DNA of 64,000 nucleotides from Ancylobacter koreensis (lineage in GTDB: Bacteria > Pseudomonadota > Alphaproteobacteria > Rhizobiales > Xanthobacteraceae): assembly GCF_023016525.1 (NCBI RefSeq), contig NZ_JALKCG010000010.1:1-64000 (forward strand). The letters are read 5' to 3'. Position numbers and translations under genes: made by a program. This document shows, piece after piece, positions 54,197 through 62,519 of the stretch. Every line of letters begins with the position of its first letter. Positions within the stretch are counted from its first letter, which is position 1. Below the pieces are notes generated by a model. That model ran no database searches and was not told where the DNA came from. It worked only from the letters and a program-made list of their open reading frames with translations.

Positions 54197-55357
54197 CTAC
54201 GGCGCTCCGGCGGGCTGTTCCACGCGCGAGACGCGCTCAAGCAGTGAATGGAGATCGTCGGCCGTCAGGGCGCGCGGGTTGGTCGCGCTGCTGTGGTCGG
54301 CGAGCGCGCGCTCGACAATCCAGTCATGGCTGTCGCGCCTCACGCCGAGCGAGGTCAGGTCGGCCGGGATGCCGAGCCGGCGGTTCAGCGCGTCCAGTTC
54401 GCCGGCAAGATCGGCCGCCGGGTCGAGCCCCAGCGCGCGGTTCAGCCTCTCCGCCTTGTCGCCGACATGGGGCAGGTTGAAGCGCAGCACCTCGGGCATC
54501 AGCAGCGCGTTGAGCGTGCCATGATGCAGGTTCGGCTCGCCGAGCCCGCCCAGCGCATGGGACAGCGAATGCACGGCGCCAAGCCCCTTCTGGAAGCTGA
54601 GCCCGCCCTGCAACGAACCCATCATTAGCTCGCGCCGCGCCTGTGCGTCGCCTCCGTCCTGGAAGGCGCGCTCGATATGGCGCCAGATACGCCCGGCACC
54701 GTCGAGGGCGATGGCCTCGGCGGGCGGGTTGTAGCGCGGTGACAGGAAGGTTTCGACGCAATGCGACAGCGCGTCGAGAGCGGTCGCGGCGGTGAGGAAG
54801 GGCGGCAGCCCATAGGTCAGTTCGGGATCGCACACCGCCTTGCGCGGAATGAGATGCGGGCTGATGAAGCCGAGCTTGCGTCCATCGGCCAGCGTCAGCA
54901 GCGCCGCGCGCCCGACCTCGGCGCCGGTTCCCGCCGTCGTCGGCACAGCGATGACAGGAGCCACGGCCGGCGTGATGCGCGCCAGCCCGCCATAGATGAC
55001 GGCGTAGCGCTCCAGCGGGCCCTCATGGGTGGCGAGCAGGGCGACGCCCTTGGCGAGATCAATCGGCGATCCCCCGCCCAGCGCCACGATGCCGTCGGCG
55101 CCGCTGTCGCGATAGGCGGCGAGGGCAGCTAGAACGGCCGCCTCGGTCGGATTCGACGGAACATCGAGGACGACCGACGTCCCCGGCGGGCAGAGCGCGG
55201 CGATGCGCTCCACCAGCCCCGTCGCGGCAAGCCCGCGGTCGGAGACGATGAGCGGGCGGCGGATGCCGGCCGCCGCGAGGTGCTCGCCCAGGCGAGCGCT
55301 GGCGCCCTCCCCGAACTCGATGGTCGTGAGATAAGCGATGGTGGCCTGCACGGGCAT
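54197..55357 (-). CDS. Iron-containing alcohol dehydrogenase (group III)
   Basis: The 386-residue protein shows the NAD-binding [41 protein letters not shown], and metal-ligand motifs [17 protein letters not shown] and [35 protein letters not shown]. Family members include 1,3-propanediol, 4-hydroxybutyrate and lactaldehyde dehydrogenases and maleylacetate reductases. By context it would handle a short-chain alcohol or aldehyde intermediate. It is co-directional with, and 55 bp downstream of, the HMG-CoA-lyase-like gene. Confidence 0.92.
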   Translation of the reverse strand: MPVQATIAYLTTIEFGEGASARLGEHLAAAGIRRPLIVSDRGLAATGLVERIAALCPPGTSVVLDVPSNPTEAAVLAALAAYRDSGADGIVALGGGSPIDLAKGVALLATHEGPLERYAVIYGGLARITPAVAPVIAVPTTAGTGAEVGRAALLTLADGRKLGFISPHLIPRKAVCDPELTYGLPPFLTAATALDALSHCVETFLSPRYNPPAEAIALDGAGRIWRHIERAFQDGGDAQARRELMMGSLQGGLSFQKGLGAVHSLSHALGGLGEPNLHHGTLNALLMPEVLRFNLPHVGDKAERLNRALGLDPAADLAGELDALNRRLGIPADLTSLGVRRDSHDWIVERALADHSSATNPRALTADDLHSLLERVSRVEQPAGAP

Positions 55358-55411
55358 TCCTCCTGAGAATGCGCCCGGACGCGAAAGGCGTCGCCGGCCC
55401 GGGCGGACGCC

Positions 55412-56332
55412 TCACGCCGCCTGCCGGTAGGTGCGCGGAATGCCGGCCTTGTTCACATTGCCGAGCAGCGCCGCCCCCGGCAAGCCGCGCTTGAGCACCT
55501 CCCGCGCGCGGAAAAGCCCGTCGAGGTCGATACCGGTCTCGAAGCCCATGCTCTCCAGCATGAAGACGAGATCCTCGGTCACGATGTTGCCGGAGGCGCC
55601 GGGCGCGAAGGGGCAGCCGCCGAGACCGGCGAGCGCCGAATCGAAGCAGCGTATGCCTTCCTCCAATCCCGCCAGCGCATTGGCAAGGCCGAGGCCCATC
55701 GTGTCGTGCAGGTGCAACCGGTTCAGCACCGGGCCGATCTCCTGATGCACGGCGCGGATGACGGCGCGCACCTGTGCGGGATTGCCGTAACCCACGGTGT
55801 CGGCCAGCACCACGCCGTCCACCCCCGCCTGCGCGAGCGCGGCGGCAACCATCACCACGCGCTCCTGCGGCACGGCGCCCTCGATGGAGCAGCCGAAGGC
55901 GGTGGCGCAGCCGGCATCGACCTTCATCGGCCGCTCCTGCGCCTTCACCCACTCGACGATGGCGCGGACCTCTTCGACCTGCTGCAGGCTGCCCTTGTTG
56001 GTGTTGGCGCGGCTGTGCCCCTCGCTGACCGAAACCGGGATGATGACGACGTCGGCGCCGCTCTCATGGGCGCGCTGCGCGCCCTTCAGGTTCGGCGCCA
56101 GCGTGACGATGGTCAGCCCGGCAATGTCGCGGCTGGCGCGCACCACCTCGCCGGTGTCGGCCATCTGCGGAATGAGCTTGGGCGGCACGAAGCTGCCGAC
56201 CTCGATCTCGTGCAGCCCGGCGGCGACGAGGGAGCGGATCCACTCGATCTTGACCTCGGTCGGCATGATCGCCTCGGCCATCTGCAGCCCGTCGCGCGGG
56301 CCGACCTCGCACACCCTGACCTTCTCGCCCAT
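55412..56332 (-). CDS. HMG-CoA lyase-like enzyme (HMGL/pyruvate-carboxyltransferase family)
   Basis: The 306-residue TIM-barrel protein begins VRVCEVGPRDGLQM, the HMG-CoA lyase signature, and has GSFVPPKLIPQMADT, ISVSEGHSRAN-type loop, HLHDTMGLGLANALAGLEEG (metal His pair) and GLGGCPFAPGASGNIVTEDLVFMLESMG with the catalytic Cys. It should cleave a 3-hydroxy-3-methylacyl-CoA or related hydroxyacyl compound. The ATG at 56332 has GGGAGGA upstream. A LacI-type operator lies 29 bp before the start. Confidence 0.92.
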   Translation of the reverse strand: MGEKVRVCEVGPRDGLQMAEAIMPTEVKIEWIRSLVAAGLHEIEVGSFVPPKLIPQMADTGEVVRASRDIAGLTIVTLAPNLKGAQRAHESGADVVIIPVSVSEGHSRANTNKGSLQQVEEVRAIVEWVKAQERPMKVDAGCATAFGCSIEGAVPQERVVMVAAALAQAGVDGVVLADTVGYGNPAQVRAVIRAVHQEIGPVLNRLHLHDTMGLGLANALAGLEEGIRCFDSALAGLGGCPFAPGASGNIVTEDLVFMLESMGFETGIDLDGLFRAREVLKRGLPGAALLGNVNKAGIPRTYRQAA

Positions 56333-56360
56333 GATCGCATCCTCCCGTGCCGATCTATAT

Positions 56361-56375
56361 TTGAAACGTTTTCCC
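56361..56375. promoter_or_regulatory. LacI-type operator upstream of the HMG-CoA-lyase-like gene
   Basis: TTGAAACGTTTTCCC contains GAAACGTTTTC (56363-56373), a dyad around the central CG typical of LacI-family operators. The same 11-mer occurs as its reverse complement at 58734-58744, and a relative at 63621-63632. It lies in the divergent spacer between this operon and LacI regulator 1. Confidence 0.65.
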
Positions 56376-56588
56376 ATGCGAACCTAGGACGTCCGGCAGA
56401 GGCCGGTCAAGGGCGCGCGCGCCGGCCGCACCTTCCGCGAGAGGATTGCCGGTGCAGCCGCTTGCGGACATCGGGGATGGGCGTGGATGACGTCGCGGCT
56501 GCGATGCGAACAGCGTCGCGCGGCGGGCGCAGATCGGCTAAGCATGGAACGTTCTCGCGCAGCGGGACGCATTGCGAGTGTCTGACGT

Positions 56589-57632
56589 ATGGATGAAACC
56601 AAACCCGCGAAGGTGACCCCGGCCCGCGCAACGATCAGCGATGTCGCGCGCCATGCGGGTGTCTCGATCGGCACCGTCTCGCGCGTGCTCAACAAGGCGC
56701 GCAACGTGAAGCCGGCCTTGCAGCGCCGCGTGCTCGACGCCGCCGCCGCGCTCGACTACCGGCCGGACAGCTTCGCGCAGGGCATGCGCTCGAAGAAGAC
56801 CCACGTCATCGGCGTCATCGTGCCCGATTTGCGCAACCCCCTCTCCTCGGAGGCCGCCGCCGGCGTCGAGGAGGAGCTCACCCAGCAGGGCTATTCCTTC
56901 TTCCTCGCCAATTCGCGCTATGAGCGCGGCCGCGAGGAGAACATCCTCAATGAGTTCGCGCGCCGTCGCGTCGACGGCATCATCGCCATCCTCGCCCACG
57001 ATCAGGACCCCCGCACGGTCGAGCAGCTGCGCCGCCTGCCCATGCCGGTGGTGCTGCTGGAACGCGAGATCGGCGCCGAATTCGACGCCGTGCGCACCGA
57101 CCAGGTGCAGGGCACCTACCGCGCCACCCGCTATCTCGCGGCGCTCGGCCACCGGCGCATCGCGCTCATCACGGTGCCGACCGACAACATGTCCGGCCGC
57201 TACCGCCTGCAGGGTTATACCGAGGCGCTGGCCGATGTCGGCGTTGCGGCAAACCCCGACCTGATCCACATGGCCGGCTACACCCGCGATTACGCGGTGA
57301 ACGCCGCCTATTCCGTGCTCTCCATGCGCAACAAGCCCACCGCACTCATCGTCTCCGGCGGCATGCTGCCGGGCGTGCTCGACGCCATGCGCCAGCTCAA
57401 TCTCTCGATTCCCGACGAGCTGTCGCTGGTCGTGCTCGGCGACACCGAGCTCGCCGCCCTCACCCGCCCGGGCATCACCGCCATACGCTACGACTGGGCG
57501 CAGACCGGACGCGTCGCCGCGCGCCTGACCATCTCGCGCATCGGCGGCAGCGAGACGCCGCCGGAGCGCGTGATCGTTCCCTACGAGTTCATCCTGCGCG
57601 AATCCTGCCAGGAGCTCGTCGGCGCCGTTTAG
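56589..57632 (+). CDS. LacI-family transcriptional regulator 1
   Basis: The 347-residue protein has the LacI HTH and hinge (ATISDVARHAGVSIGTVSRVLNKARNVKPALQRRVLDAAAALDYRPDSFAQGMRSKKTH, divided here by the linker) and a periplasmic-binding-like ligand domain (VIGVIVPDLRNPLSSEAAAGVEEEL). It is a paralogue of the regulator at 62520; long stretches align without gaps, including ITAIRYDW and LGDTELAAL. It is divergent from the HMG-CoA-lyase-like gene and its tail overlaps the Gfo/Idh gene by 4 bp. Confidence 0.94.
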   Translation: MDETKPAKVTPARATISDVARHAGVSIGTVSRVLNKARNVKPALQRRVLDAAAALDYRPDSFAQGMRSKKTHVIGVIVPDLRNPLSSEAAAGVEEELTQQGYSFFLANSRYERGREENILNEFARRRVDGIIAILAHDQDPRTVEQLRRLPMPVVLLEREIGAEFDAVRTDQVQGTYRATRYLAALGHRRIALITVPTDNMSGRYRLQGYTEALADVGVAANPDLIHMAGYTRDYAVNAAYSVLSMRNKPTALIVSGGMLPGVLDAMRQLNLSIPDELSLVVLGDTELAALTRPGITAIRYDWAQTGRVAARLTISRIGGSETPPERVIVPYEFILRESCQELVGAV

Positions 57633-58636
57633 CCGGCCGCCGGCATCGGATTCGCCGGCAGCAGCGGCGTGGCGGCGGCCTTGGCATAGGCCTCGTCCAT
57701 CAGCCGCAGGATCGGCACCATGTCGGAGAGGTCGGCGAGTGGCGGCTTGCCCGTGTGCACCCGCTCCAGCACGTCGTGCACGAAGGTGCGGTAGTGCGGC
57801 ACATTGGTGGTGAAGTAAGGCCACTGGCGGGACGTGCCGTCATTGGCAAGGCTTTCCACCGTCTGCGTGTCATGCGCGATGGTGTAGCTGCGCGGCGAGC
57901 GCAGCGCGTAGTGCATGTCGAAATTGCTGGTCGGCGCGGGGTAGAGATAGCCGGTCTCGACCACGCACAGCGCGCCCGCCCGCTCGAAAGTGATGACCGA
58001 ATAGTCCTCCACCCGCTCGCGCCAGGCATGGTTGGCCATGGTGGCGTTCAGCACGCGCACATCCGGGCCGAGCAGGCGCAGCGCGAGGTCGAAGAAATGG
58101 ACGGCGAGGTTGATGGTGCAGCCCCCGCCGGAGAGTGAGGGATCGAGCATCCAGCCGCAGCCGGCCTGCCGGTAGCGGGCGGGGAAGCCGGCGATGAAAC
58201 GGAACGTCGCGTAGCTGAGGTCGCCCTCTTCCTTCAGCGATTCGAGGTGGCGGGCGAAATCACCGTTGCGGAAGACCAGCGGCACCGCCGCGAAGGCGCC
58301 CGCGCGAGCCGCCAGCTCGGCAATCGGCGCCACATCGGCTGTCGACAGGCCGCAAGGCTTCTCCAGCGCGAAGGGAATGCCTTCCTCGATCAGGAAGCGC
58401 GCCTCCTCCGGCATGTCGGCGTGACGGCCGAGGGCGAAGACGAAGTCGGGACGCAGCCGTCGGCAAAGGGCGCGGTAATCGGTATCGCCCGCGCAGCCGA
58501 AGCGGCGCGTCAGCCGCTCCACCGCTTGCGGATCGGGATCGGCGACGCCGACCAGCTCGGCGCCTGCGACCTCCAGCAGCGGGAGGACATAGAGATCGAG
58601 GTGCCAGTGCGAGGCCCCGATAAAAACGATTTTCAT
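57629..58636 (-). CDS. Gfo/Idh/MocA-family oxidoreductase
   Basis: The 335-residue protein has an N-terminal Rossmann fold (MKIVFIGASHWHLDLYVLPLLEVAGAELVGVADPD) and the family EKP motif in PFALEKPCGLSTADVAPI, with a C-terminal alpha/beta domain containing GGGCTINLAVHFFDLALRLLG. The GASHWH variation in place of GxGxxG is unusual. Family members oxidise sugars, inositols or related polyols with NAD(P). The ATG at 58636 is used. A shared LacI-type operator lies about 100 bp upstream, toward the hydratase genes. Confidence 0.9.
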   Translation of the reverse strand: MKIVFIGASHWHLDLYVLPLLEVAGAELVGVADPDPQAVERLTRRFGCAGDTDYRALCRRLRPDFVFALGRHADMPEEARFLIEEGIPFALEKPCGLSTADVAPIAELAARAGAFAAVPLVFRNGDFARHLESLKEEGDLSYATFRFIAGFPARYRQAGCGWMLDPSLSGGGCTINLAVHFFDLALRLLGPDVRVLNATMANHAWRERVEDYSVITFERAGALCVVETGYLYPAPTSNFDMHYALRSPRSYTIAHDTQTVESLANDGTSRQWPYFTTNVPHYRTFVHDVLERVHTGKPPLADLSDMVPILRLMDEAYAKAAATPLLPANPMPAAG

Positions 58637-58731
58637 ACTGTTTCCCACAAAAGGCACTGTTTCCAACCCTGGGCGCCACAAGTCAACGTATCAGCGCCGT
58701 TCGACGTGCAGTCTGCCATGAGCTTCGCATA

Positions 58732-58747
58732 TTGAAAACGTTTCATA
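58732..58747. promoter_or_regulatory. LacI-type operator between Gfo/Idh and hydratase genes
   Basis: TTGAAAACGTTTCATA contains GAAAACGTTTC (58734-58744), the exact reverse complement of the operator core at 56363-56373. It lies in the divergent region between the oxidoreductase (minus) and the hydratase pair (plus), placing both under the same kind of regulator. Confidence 0.65.
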
Positions 58748-58842
58748 TGCAGCTACAGTGACCGCCAAGACAGGCGCGGCCGCAAAGGACGCACCTCCCG
58801 CCTGCGGGCGGCAGAAGAAGACGGCAAGGCGAGGAGACATGC

Positions 58843-59385
58843 ATGGCTTTTGATGAATTGGTGAACCACATCACCCCCGAGGTGCGCGCCGTCATCGGTG
58901 CTCGCTCGGACTGGCAGGAGGCGCCCCATCCGGTGGAGGCCAGCGAGGTGCGGCGCTTCTTCCAGGCGCTGATGGACCCCAACCCGCGCTACTGGGACGA
59001 TGAACACGCCGCCGGCACACGCTACGGCGCACTCGTCGCACCGCCCGGCTTCCCGGTCCATGCCTTCCGCCGGCCGGCGGACGAGTTGAACGATTCCCTC
59101 GCCGCAGCGGGCGATCCCGATTTCGACGGCCTCTCGCGCGCCATGCGGCCGGGACTGCCGAAGCTGCCGATCCCGCTCTCGGGCATCCTCAATGGCGGCT
59201 ACGAATACGAGTTCTACAGCTACCCCAAGGTCGGCGAGCGCATCCAGTGCCGCTCGGCCTATCTCGACATCTACCAGAAGCAGGGCAAGGCCGGGCCGAT
59301 GGTGATGGTCGTCATCGAGGACGAGTACCGCGCCGCCGATGGCCGGCCGCTGCTGAAGTCCCTGAACACCATGATCATGAGATAG
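58843..59385 (+). CDS. Two-subunit enoyl-CoA hydratase, FAS1-like dehydratase subunit
   Basis: The 180-residue hot-dog-fold protein shows FFQALMDPNPRYWDDEHAAGTRYGALVAPPGFPVHAF, the FAS1-like dehydratase pattern. It keeps the Asp of the hydratase motif (D45) but has Tyr where the catalytic His normally stands (Y50). It is followed 3 bp later by a MaoC-type subunit, so the active enzyme is likely a heteromer like other two-gene MaoC hydratases. The substrate is presumably an unsaturated acyl-CoA. Confidence 0.85.
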   Translation: MAFDELVNHITPEVRAVIGARSDWQEAPHPVEASEVRRFFQALMDPNPRYWDDEHAAGTRYGALVAPPGFPVHAFRRPADELNDSLAAAGDPDFDGLSRAMRPGLPKLPIPLSGILNGGYEYEFYSYPKVGERIQCRSAYLDIYQKQGKAGPMVMVVIEDEYRAADGRPLLKSLNTMIMR

Positions 59386-59388
59386 ACG

Positions 59389-59868
59389 ATGGCCGAGACC
59401 GTGTATTTCGAGAACGTCGCGATCGGCGACGACATTCCTGTGCTCACCAAGGGCCCGATGACGACGGCCCATATCGTCCGCTGGTCGGCCGCGATGGAGA
59501 ACTGGCACAAGATCCACTACGACTGGCGCTACGCCACCGAGCATGACGGCCTGCCGGACGTGCTGATCAACGGCTCGTGGAAGCAGCATGTTCTGGCGCA
59601 GGTGCTGTCCGACTGGGCCGGCGAGACCGGCTGGCTGTGGAAGATGAACTTCCAGTATCGCGGCATGAACATTCCCGGCGATACGCTGTTCGCCTGGGGC
59701 CGCATCACGGGCAAGAACCAGCGCGGGAACTACGGCGTCATCGAGCTGGAGATCGGACTCAAGGACCAGAACGGCAAGGAAGGCTCGCCCGGTACGGCGA
59801 CCGTGGTCCTTCCGCTGCGCGGGGGGCCAGCGGTGCCCTACCCGTTCGATCCCGCCGCGCTGAACTGA
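59389..59868 (+). CDS. Two-subunit enoyl-CoA hydratase, MaoC-like subunit
   Basis: The 159-residue protein has the MaoC-like segment AAMENWHKIHYDWRYATEHDGLPDVLINGSWKQHVLAQVL. The catalytic His is present (H43, in KIHYD), but the position of the partner Asp is Asn (N38). Together with the preceding subunit, which has the Asp but not the His, a split or rearranged active site is suggested. The pair is translationally close (3 bp apart) and under the operator at 58732. Confidence 0.85.
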   Translation: MAETVYFENVAIGDDIPVLTKGPMTTAHIVRWSAAMENWHKIHYDWRYATEHDGLPDVLINGSWKQHVLAQVLSDWAGETGWLWKMNFQYRGMNIPGDTLFAWGRITGKNQRGNYGVIELEIGLKDQNGKEGSPGTATVVLPLRGGPAVPYPFDPAALN

Positions 59869-60034
59869 CGGCCTGCGCTCTCCGTCTTCGCGCCCCGCGC
59901 AGGGACGGAGAGCGCCATCGACATCGCGCACAAAAGCGGCCGGGTCACGCCCGGCCGTTCCCGTTCGATGGGCACGACGCCATGTCCCACATCGTCCCGA
60001 CCGCTCACGAAGCGACCGGGGCGACTGCCGGAAG

Positions 60035-60619
60035 TCAGTACAAGGCGTAGTTGTTTGCCATGTCGAGATAGGGCGCCGCCTCGCCGAAGGCATCGACATT
60101 CAGCGCCATTTCCTCCGGCCCGCGCAATCCCGCCAGCACGATGAAATCGACAGCCCCGTCGCGGGAATAGGCGAAGACACGGAGCTGCACCGTATTTGAT
60201 TTGCCGGCAAAGTTCGACGTCGCACCGGCGATGACCGTGTCCGCCAGAGCCGCCGGCGTGCCGCTGAAGCGCAGCAGCGTGCTGCGCACGGTCGGCACCG
60301 TGACCTCGTCGCCGGGATAGATCTGTGCGCCGGCGGAGCGATAAACTTTCACCCGGCTGGTCACCCGCCGCGTCCAGGGGCTGGCCCGGTCGGCCGAGAC
60401 GCGCAGATAGGATTCGGTCTCCAGCACCGCCTCGTTCACCATGTCGTACATGGCGAGGTATTTCGGATAACCGTCGAGGCAGACATAGCGGCGCCCGCTT
60501 TCGAAGCCCTCCACCGCCACGCGCTCGGGCACATGCTCGGTGTCGTACCAGGCGTTGAATTCGTCCTCGAAGGCCGGCGGCGGCTGCATCAGGACGAGGA
60601 GGAAGCCTTTATTGCTCAT
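60035..60619 (-). CDS. Dimeric alpha/beta-barrel-like protein of unknown function
   Basis: The 194-residue product begins KGFLLVLMQPPPAFEDEFNAWYDTEHVPERVAVEGFESGRRYVCLDG, the EthD/DUF4286-like pattern of short dimeric alpha/beta-barrel proteins, then has YLAMYDMVNEAVLETESYLRVSADRASPWTRRV. The NAWYDTEHVPER stretch with its His is typical of such catabolic accessory proteins. No catalytic activity can be assigned. The ATG at 60619 is preferred over the GTG at 60625. It is downstream of two hydrolase genes in the same direction. Confidence 0.75.
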   Translation of the reverse strand: MSNKGFLLVLMQPPPAFEDEFNAWYDTEHVPERVAVEGFESGRRYVCLDGYPKYLAMYDMVNEAVLETESYLRVSADRASPWTRRVTSRVKVYRSAGAQIYPGDEVTVPTVRSTLLRFSGTPAALADTVIAGATSNFAGKSNTVQLRVFAYSRDGAVDFIVLAGLRGPEEMALNVDAFGEAAPYLDMANNYALY

Positions 60620-60634
60620 GGTCACACTCCGGAC

Positions 60635-61411
60635 TCAGGCGGGGCCGGCCTCGCGGCCGGCGAAATCGAGAACGAGCTCGGCGAAGCGCGCGGGCTGCTG
60701 GTAGGGCACGAAATGCGCCGCGCCTTCCATAACCGCGAGCTGCGCATGCTGCACGAGCGCCTTCACCGCTTCCGCGCGCTCCATCGGCAGCAGGACATCG
60801 TGGCGGCCCGGCACAAGAAGGGTCGGGCACGTCACGCGCGTGAAGGCCCGCGTCGCATCGGCCTGCGACGCCGCCAGCAGCGCCCAGGCATAGGAGGCCG
60901 GGTCCTGCGCGGCGAAACGATTCATGTAGCGCACATAGCGCTCGTCCTGCGGCTGTCCGAGGAAGGCACGCTCGACCGCGCTGGGCAGCACCGCCGCCAT
61001 GCCGCCCGCGCGCACGGCGTCGGCGCGGTCCGCCAGCATCTGGCGAGCGGCGGGCGCACTGGCTGGGGTGGGATTGGCCAGAACGAGGCCGGCCACGGCC
61101 TCCGGACGGGTGGCGGCATAGACGCCGGCCGTCATCGTGCCGACCGCGCAGGCGACGATCACCACATTCCCGATTCGGAGGTCGCGCCGCACTTCATCGA
61201 GCGCGGACGCCTGCGCCTCAAGAGACACCGGCGCTGCGGGGCCGGGACTGCCGCCGGCGCCGGGCAGGTCGACGGCCAGCGTCGTCGCCCGCCCGTCGAC
61301 GGCACGCACGAAATCGTCCCAGAAGGTGAGATCCGCGCCGAGCGGATGGATCAGCAGTAGCGCGGGATCGCGCCGGTCGCCGGTGAGCACATGGGAAAGC
61401 GGCTGCGCCAT
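60635..61411 (-). CDS. Alpha/beta-fold hydrolase homologue lacking the nucleophile Ser
   Basis: The 258-residue protein has the fold of 3-oxoadipate enol-lactonase and related enzymes: PALLLIHPLGADLTFW at the oxyanion strand, a late Asp in LLVPGRHDVLLP and a His in MEGAAHFVPYQQP. At the nucleophile elbow, however, it reads VACAVGTM, so the usual Ser position (A89) is Ala. The neighbouring paralogue at 61418 keeps GLSFGG. It may be catalytically inactive, a partner of the paralogue, or use another mechanism. It starts 7 bp after that gene. Confidence 0.82.
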   Translation of the reverse strand: MAQPLSHVLTGDRRDPALLLIHPLGADLTFWDDFVRAVDGRATTLAVDLPGAGGSPGPAAPVSLEAQASALDEVRRDLRIGNVVIVACAVGTMTAGVYAATRPEAVAGLVLANPTPASAPAARQMLADRADAVRAGGMAAVLPSAVERAFLGQPQDERYVRYMNRFAAQDPASYAWALLAASQADATRAFTRVTCPTLLVPGRHDVLLPMERAEAVKALVQHAQLAVMEGAAHFVPYQQPARFAELVLDFAGREAGPA

Positions 61412-61417
61412 GATCGC

Positions 61418-62197
61418 CTAGCCCACGCCGAGCGGGCGGCCCGCCAGGAAATCGCCGACGGTTTCGGTAAACAGGCCGCTGCTCTCCAGCTGCATCATAT
61501 GCGGCGCGCCTGGAAGCGTCGCGACACGGGCGCCGGGTATCGCCGCCGCCAACGCGGCAGAAGCCGCCGGCGAGGTCGCCGCGTCGTGTTCGCCGGCGAC
61601 GACCAGCGTCGGCACATTGATAGCGCCGAGGCGCGCCAACGCGTCGAAACCGCTGATCGCCTGCCAACCTTCCGACCAGGCGCGCACGCTGTTGCCGCGC
61701 AGCCGCGCGCGAACGCGCTCGACCACAGGATTGCCGACGAAGCCGGGAGTAAACCAGCGCTCGATCGTCAGCGGCACGATGGATTCCATCCCGTCCCGCT
61801 CGGCGGCGAGGCCGCGCTCGCGCAGAGCGTCCCGCGCCTGTTCGGGAATGCCGCCGGGACAGCCGCACAGGATGAGGCGCGATACGCTGTCGGGATGATC
61901 GAGCGCAAGCGTCTGAGCGACCATGCCGCCGAAGGAGAGCCCCAGCACCGCCGGCCGGGCGAAGCCGTGCCGCCGGATCGCCCGGTGCACATCGGCCGCA
62001 TAGGCCTCGATAGACGCCGCCCGCGGACCGAGCGGAGAACTGCCGAAGCCGCGCAGGTCGAGCCGCAGTACCCGGTGCGAATGGGCGAGGATCGCCGGCA
62101 TCGGGCCCCAGAAGCTGTTGTCGAGACCGATGGGGTGAAGCAGAACCAGCTCCTCGCCGGAGCCTTCGACGATGCCGTGCAGATCGACCAGTTCCAT
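61418..62197 (-). CDS. Alpha/beta-fold hydrolase, 3-oxoadipate enol-lactonase-like
   Basis: The 259-residue protein has VLLHPIGLDNSFWGPM at the oxyanion loop, nucleophile elbow VLGLSFGGMVAQ (S88), Asp in LVVAGEHDAATSP and His in LPGAPHMMQLE, a complete triad. It resembles PcaD-type enol-lactonases and other C-O or C-C bond hydrolases. It is first in a three-gene minus-strand group with the Ala variant and the alpha/beta-barrel protein. The 320-bp region upstream is shared with LacI regulator 2. Confidence 0.9.
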   Translation of the reverse strand: MELVDLHGIVEGSGEELVLLHPIGLDNSFWGPMPAILAHSHRVLRLDLRGFGSSPLGPRAASIEAYAADVHRAIRRHGFARPAVLGLSFGGMVAQTLALDHPDSVSRLILCGCPGGIPEQARDALRERGLAAERDGMESIVPLTIERWFTPGFVGNPVVERVRARLRGNSVRAWSEGWQAISGFDALARLGAINVPTLVVAGEHDAATSPAASAALAAAIPGARVATLPGAPHMMQLESSGLFTETVGDFLAGRPLGVG

Positions 62198-62255
62198 GAC
62201 GGGCGTACTCTTCAGGATGGTGTCGCGGCCAAAGTGAGCGCGCAGCGGCGTCCCA

Positions 62256-62271
62256 ACAAATGTCGACTTGT
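62256..62271. promoter_or_regulatory. GTCGAC-centred dyad 1 in the hydrolase/LacI-2 intergenic region
   Basis: ACAAATGTCGACTTGT is a dyad with ACAA and TTGT arms and GTCGAC at its centre (62262-62267). A second dyad with the same centre lies at 62327-62347, its centre 73 bp away, close to seven helical turns. This differs from the CGTTTC operators of the cluster, so another regulator may bind here. It is within the gene-free stretch 62198-62519, which shows no other feature. Confidence 0.4.
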
Positions 62272-62326
62272 CGCCTCGTCGAAGCGCTACGGCGATTTAA
62301 TTCCGGCGCCACCGATCAAGTCAACA

Positions 62327-62347
62327 CAAATAGTGTCGACAGATTTG
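62327..62347. promoter_or_regulatory. GTCGAC-centred dyad 2 in the hydrolase/LacI-2 intergenic region
   Basis: CAAAT and ATTTG arms (62327-62331 and 62343-62347) flank AGTGTCGACAG. It shares the GTCGAC centre and the outer A/T-rich arms with the dyad at 62256-62271. It lies between the divergent hydrolase and LacI-2 genes. Confidence 0.4.
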
Positions 62348-62519
62348 GAGTCTCACCTCAAGGCTGTCAAGCGGACCACCGGATCCGCGCGCGTCGCCCG
62401 GAGACGCCGGCACCTTTTGCCGACCCGGCTTGCTGCGCCCGCTCTGGCCAGCCTAGAGTACGCCTCGCGGGACGTCATGCGCCGCAAGGTTGCCGCGCCG
62501 TCCAGCCCCGAATCACGAC

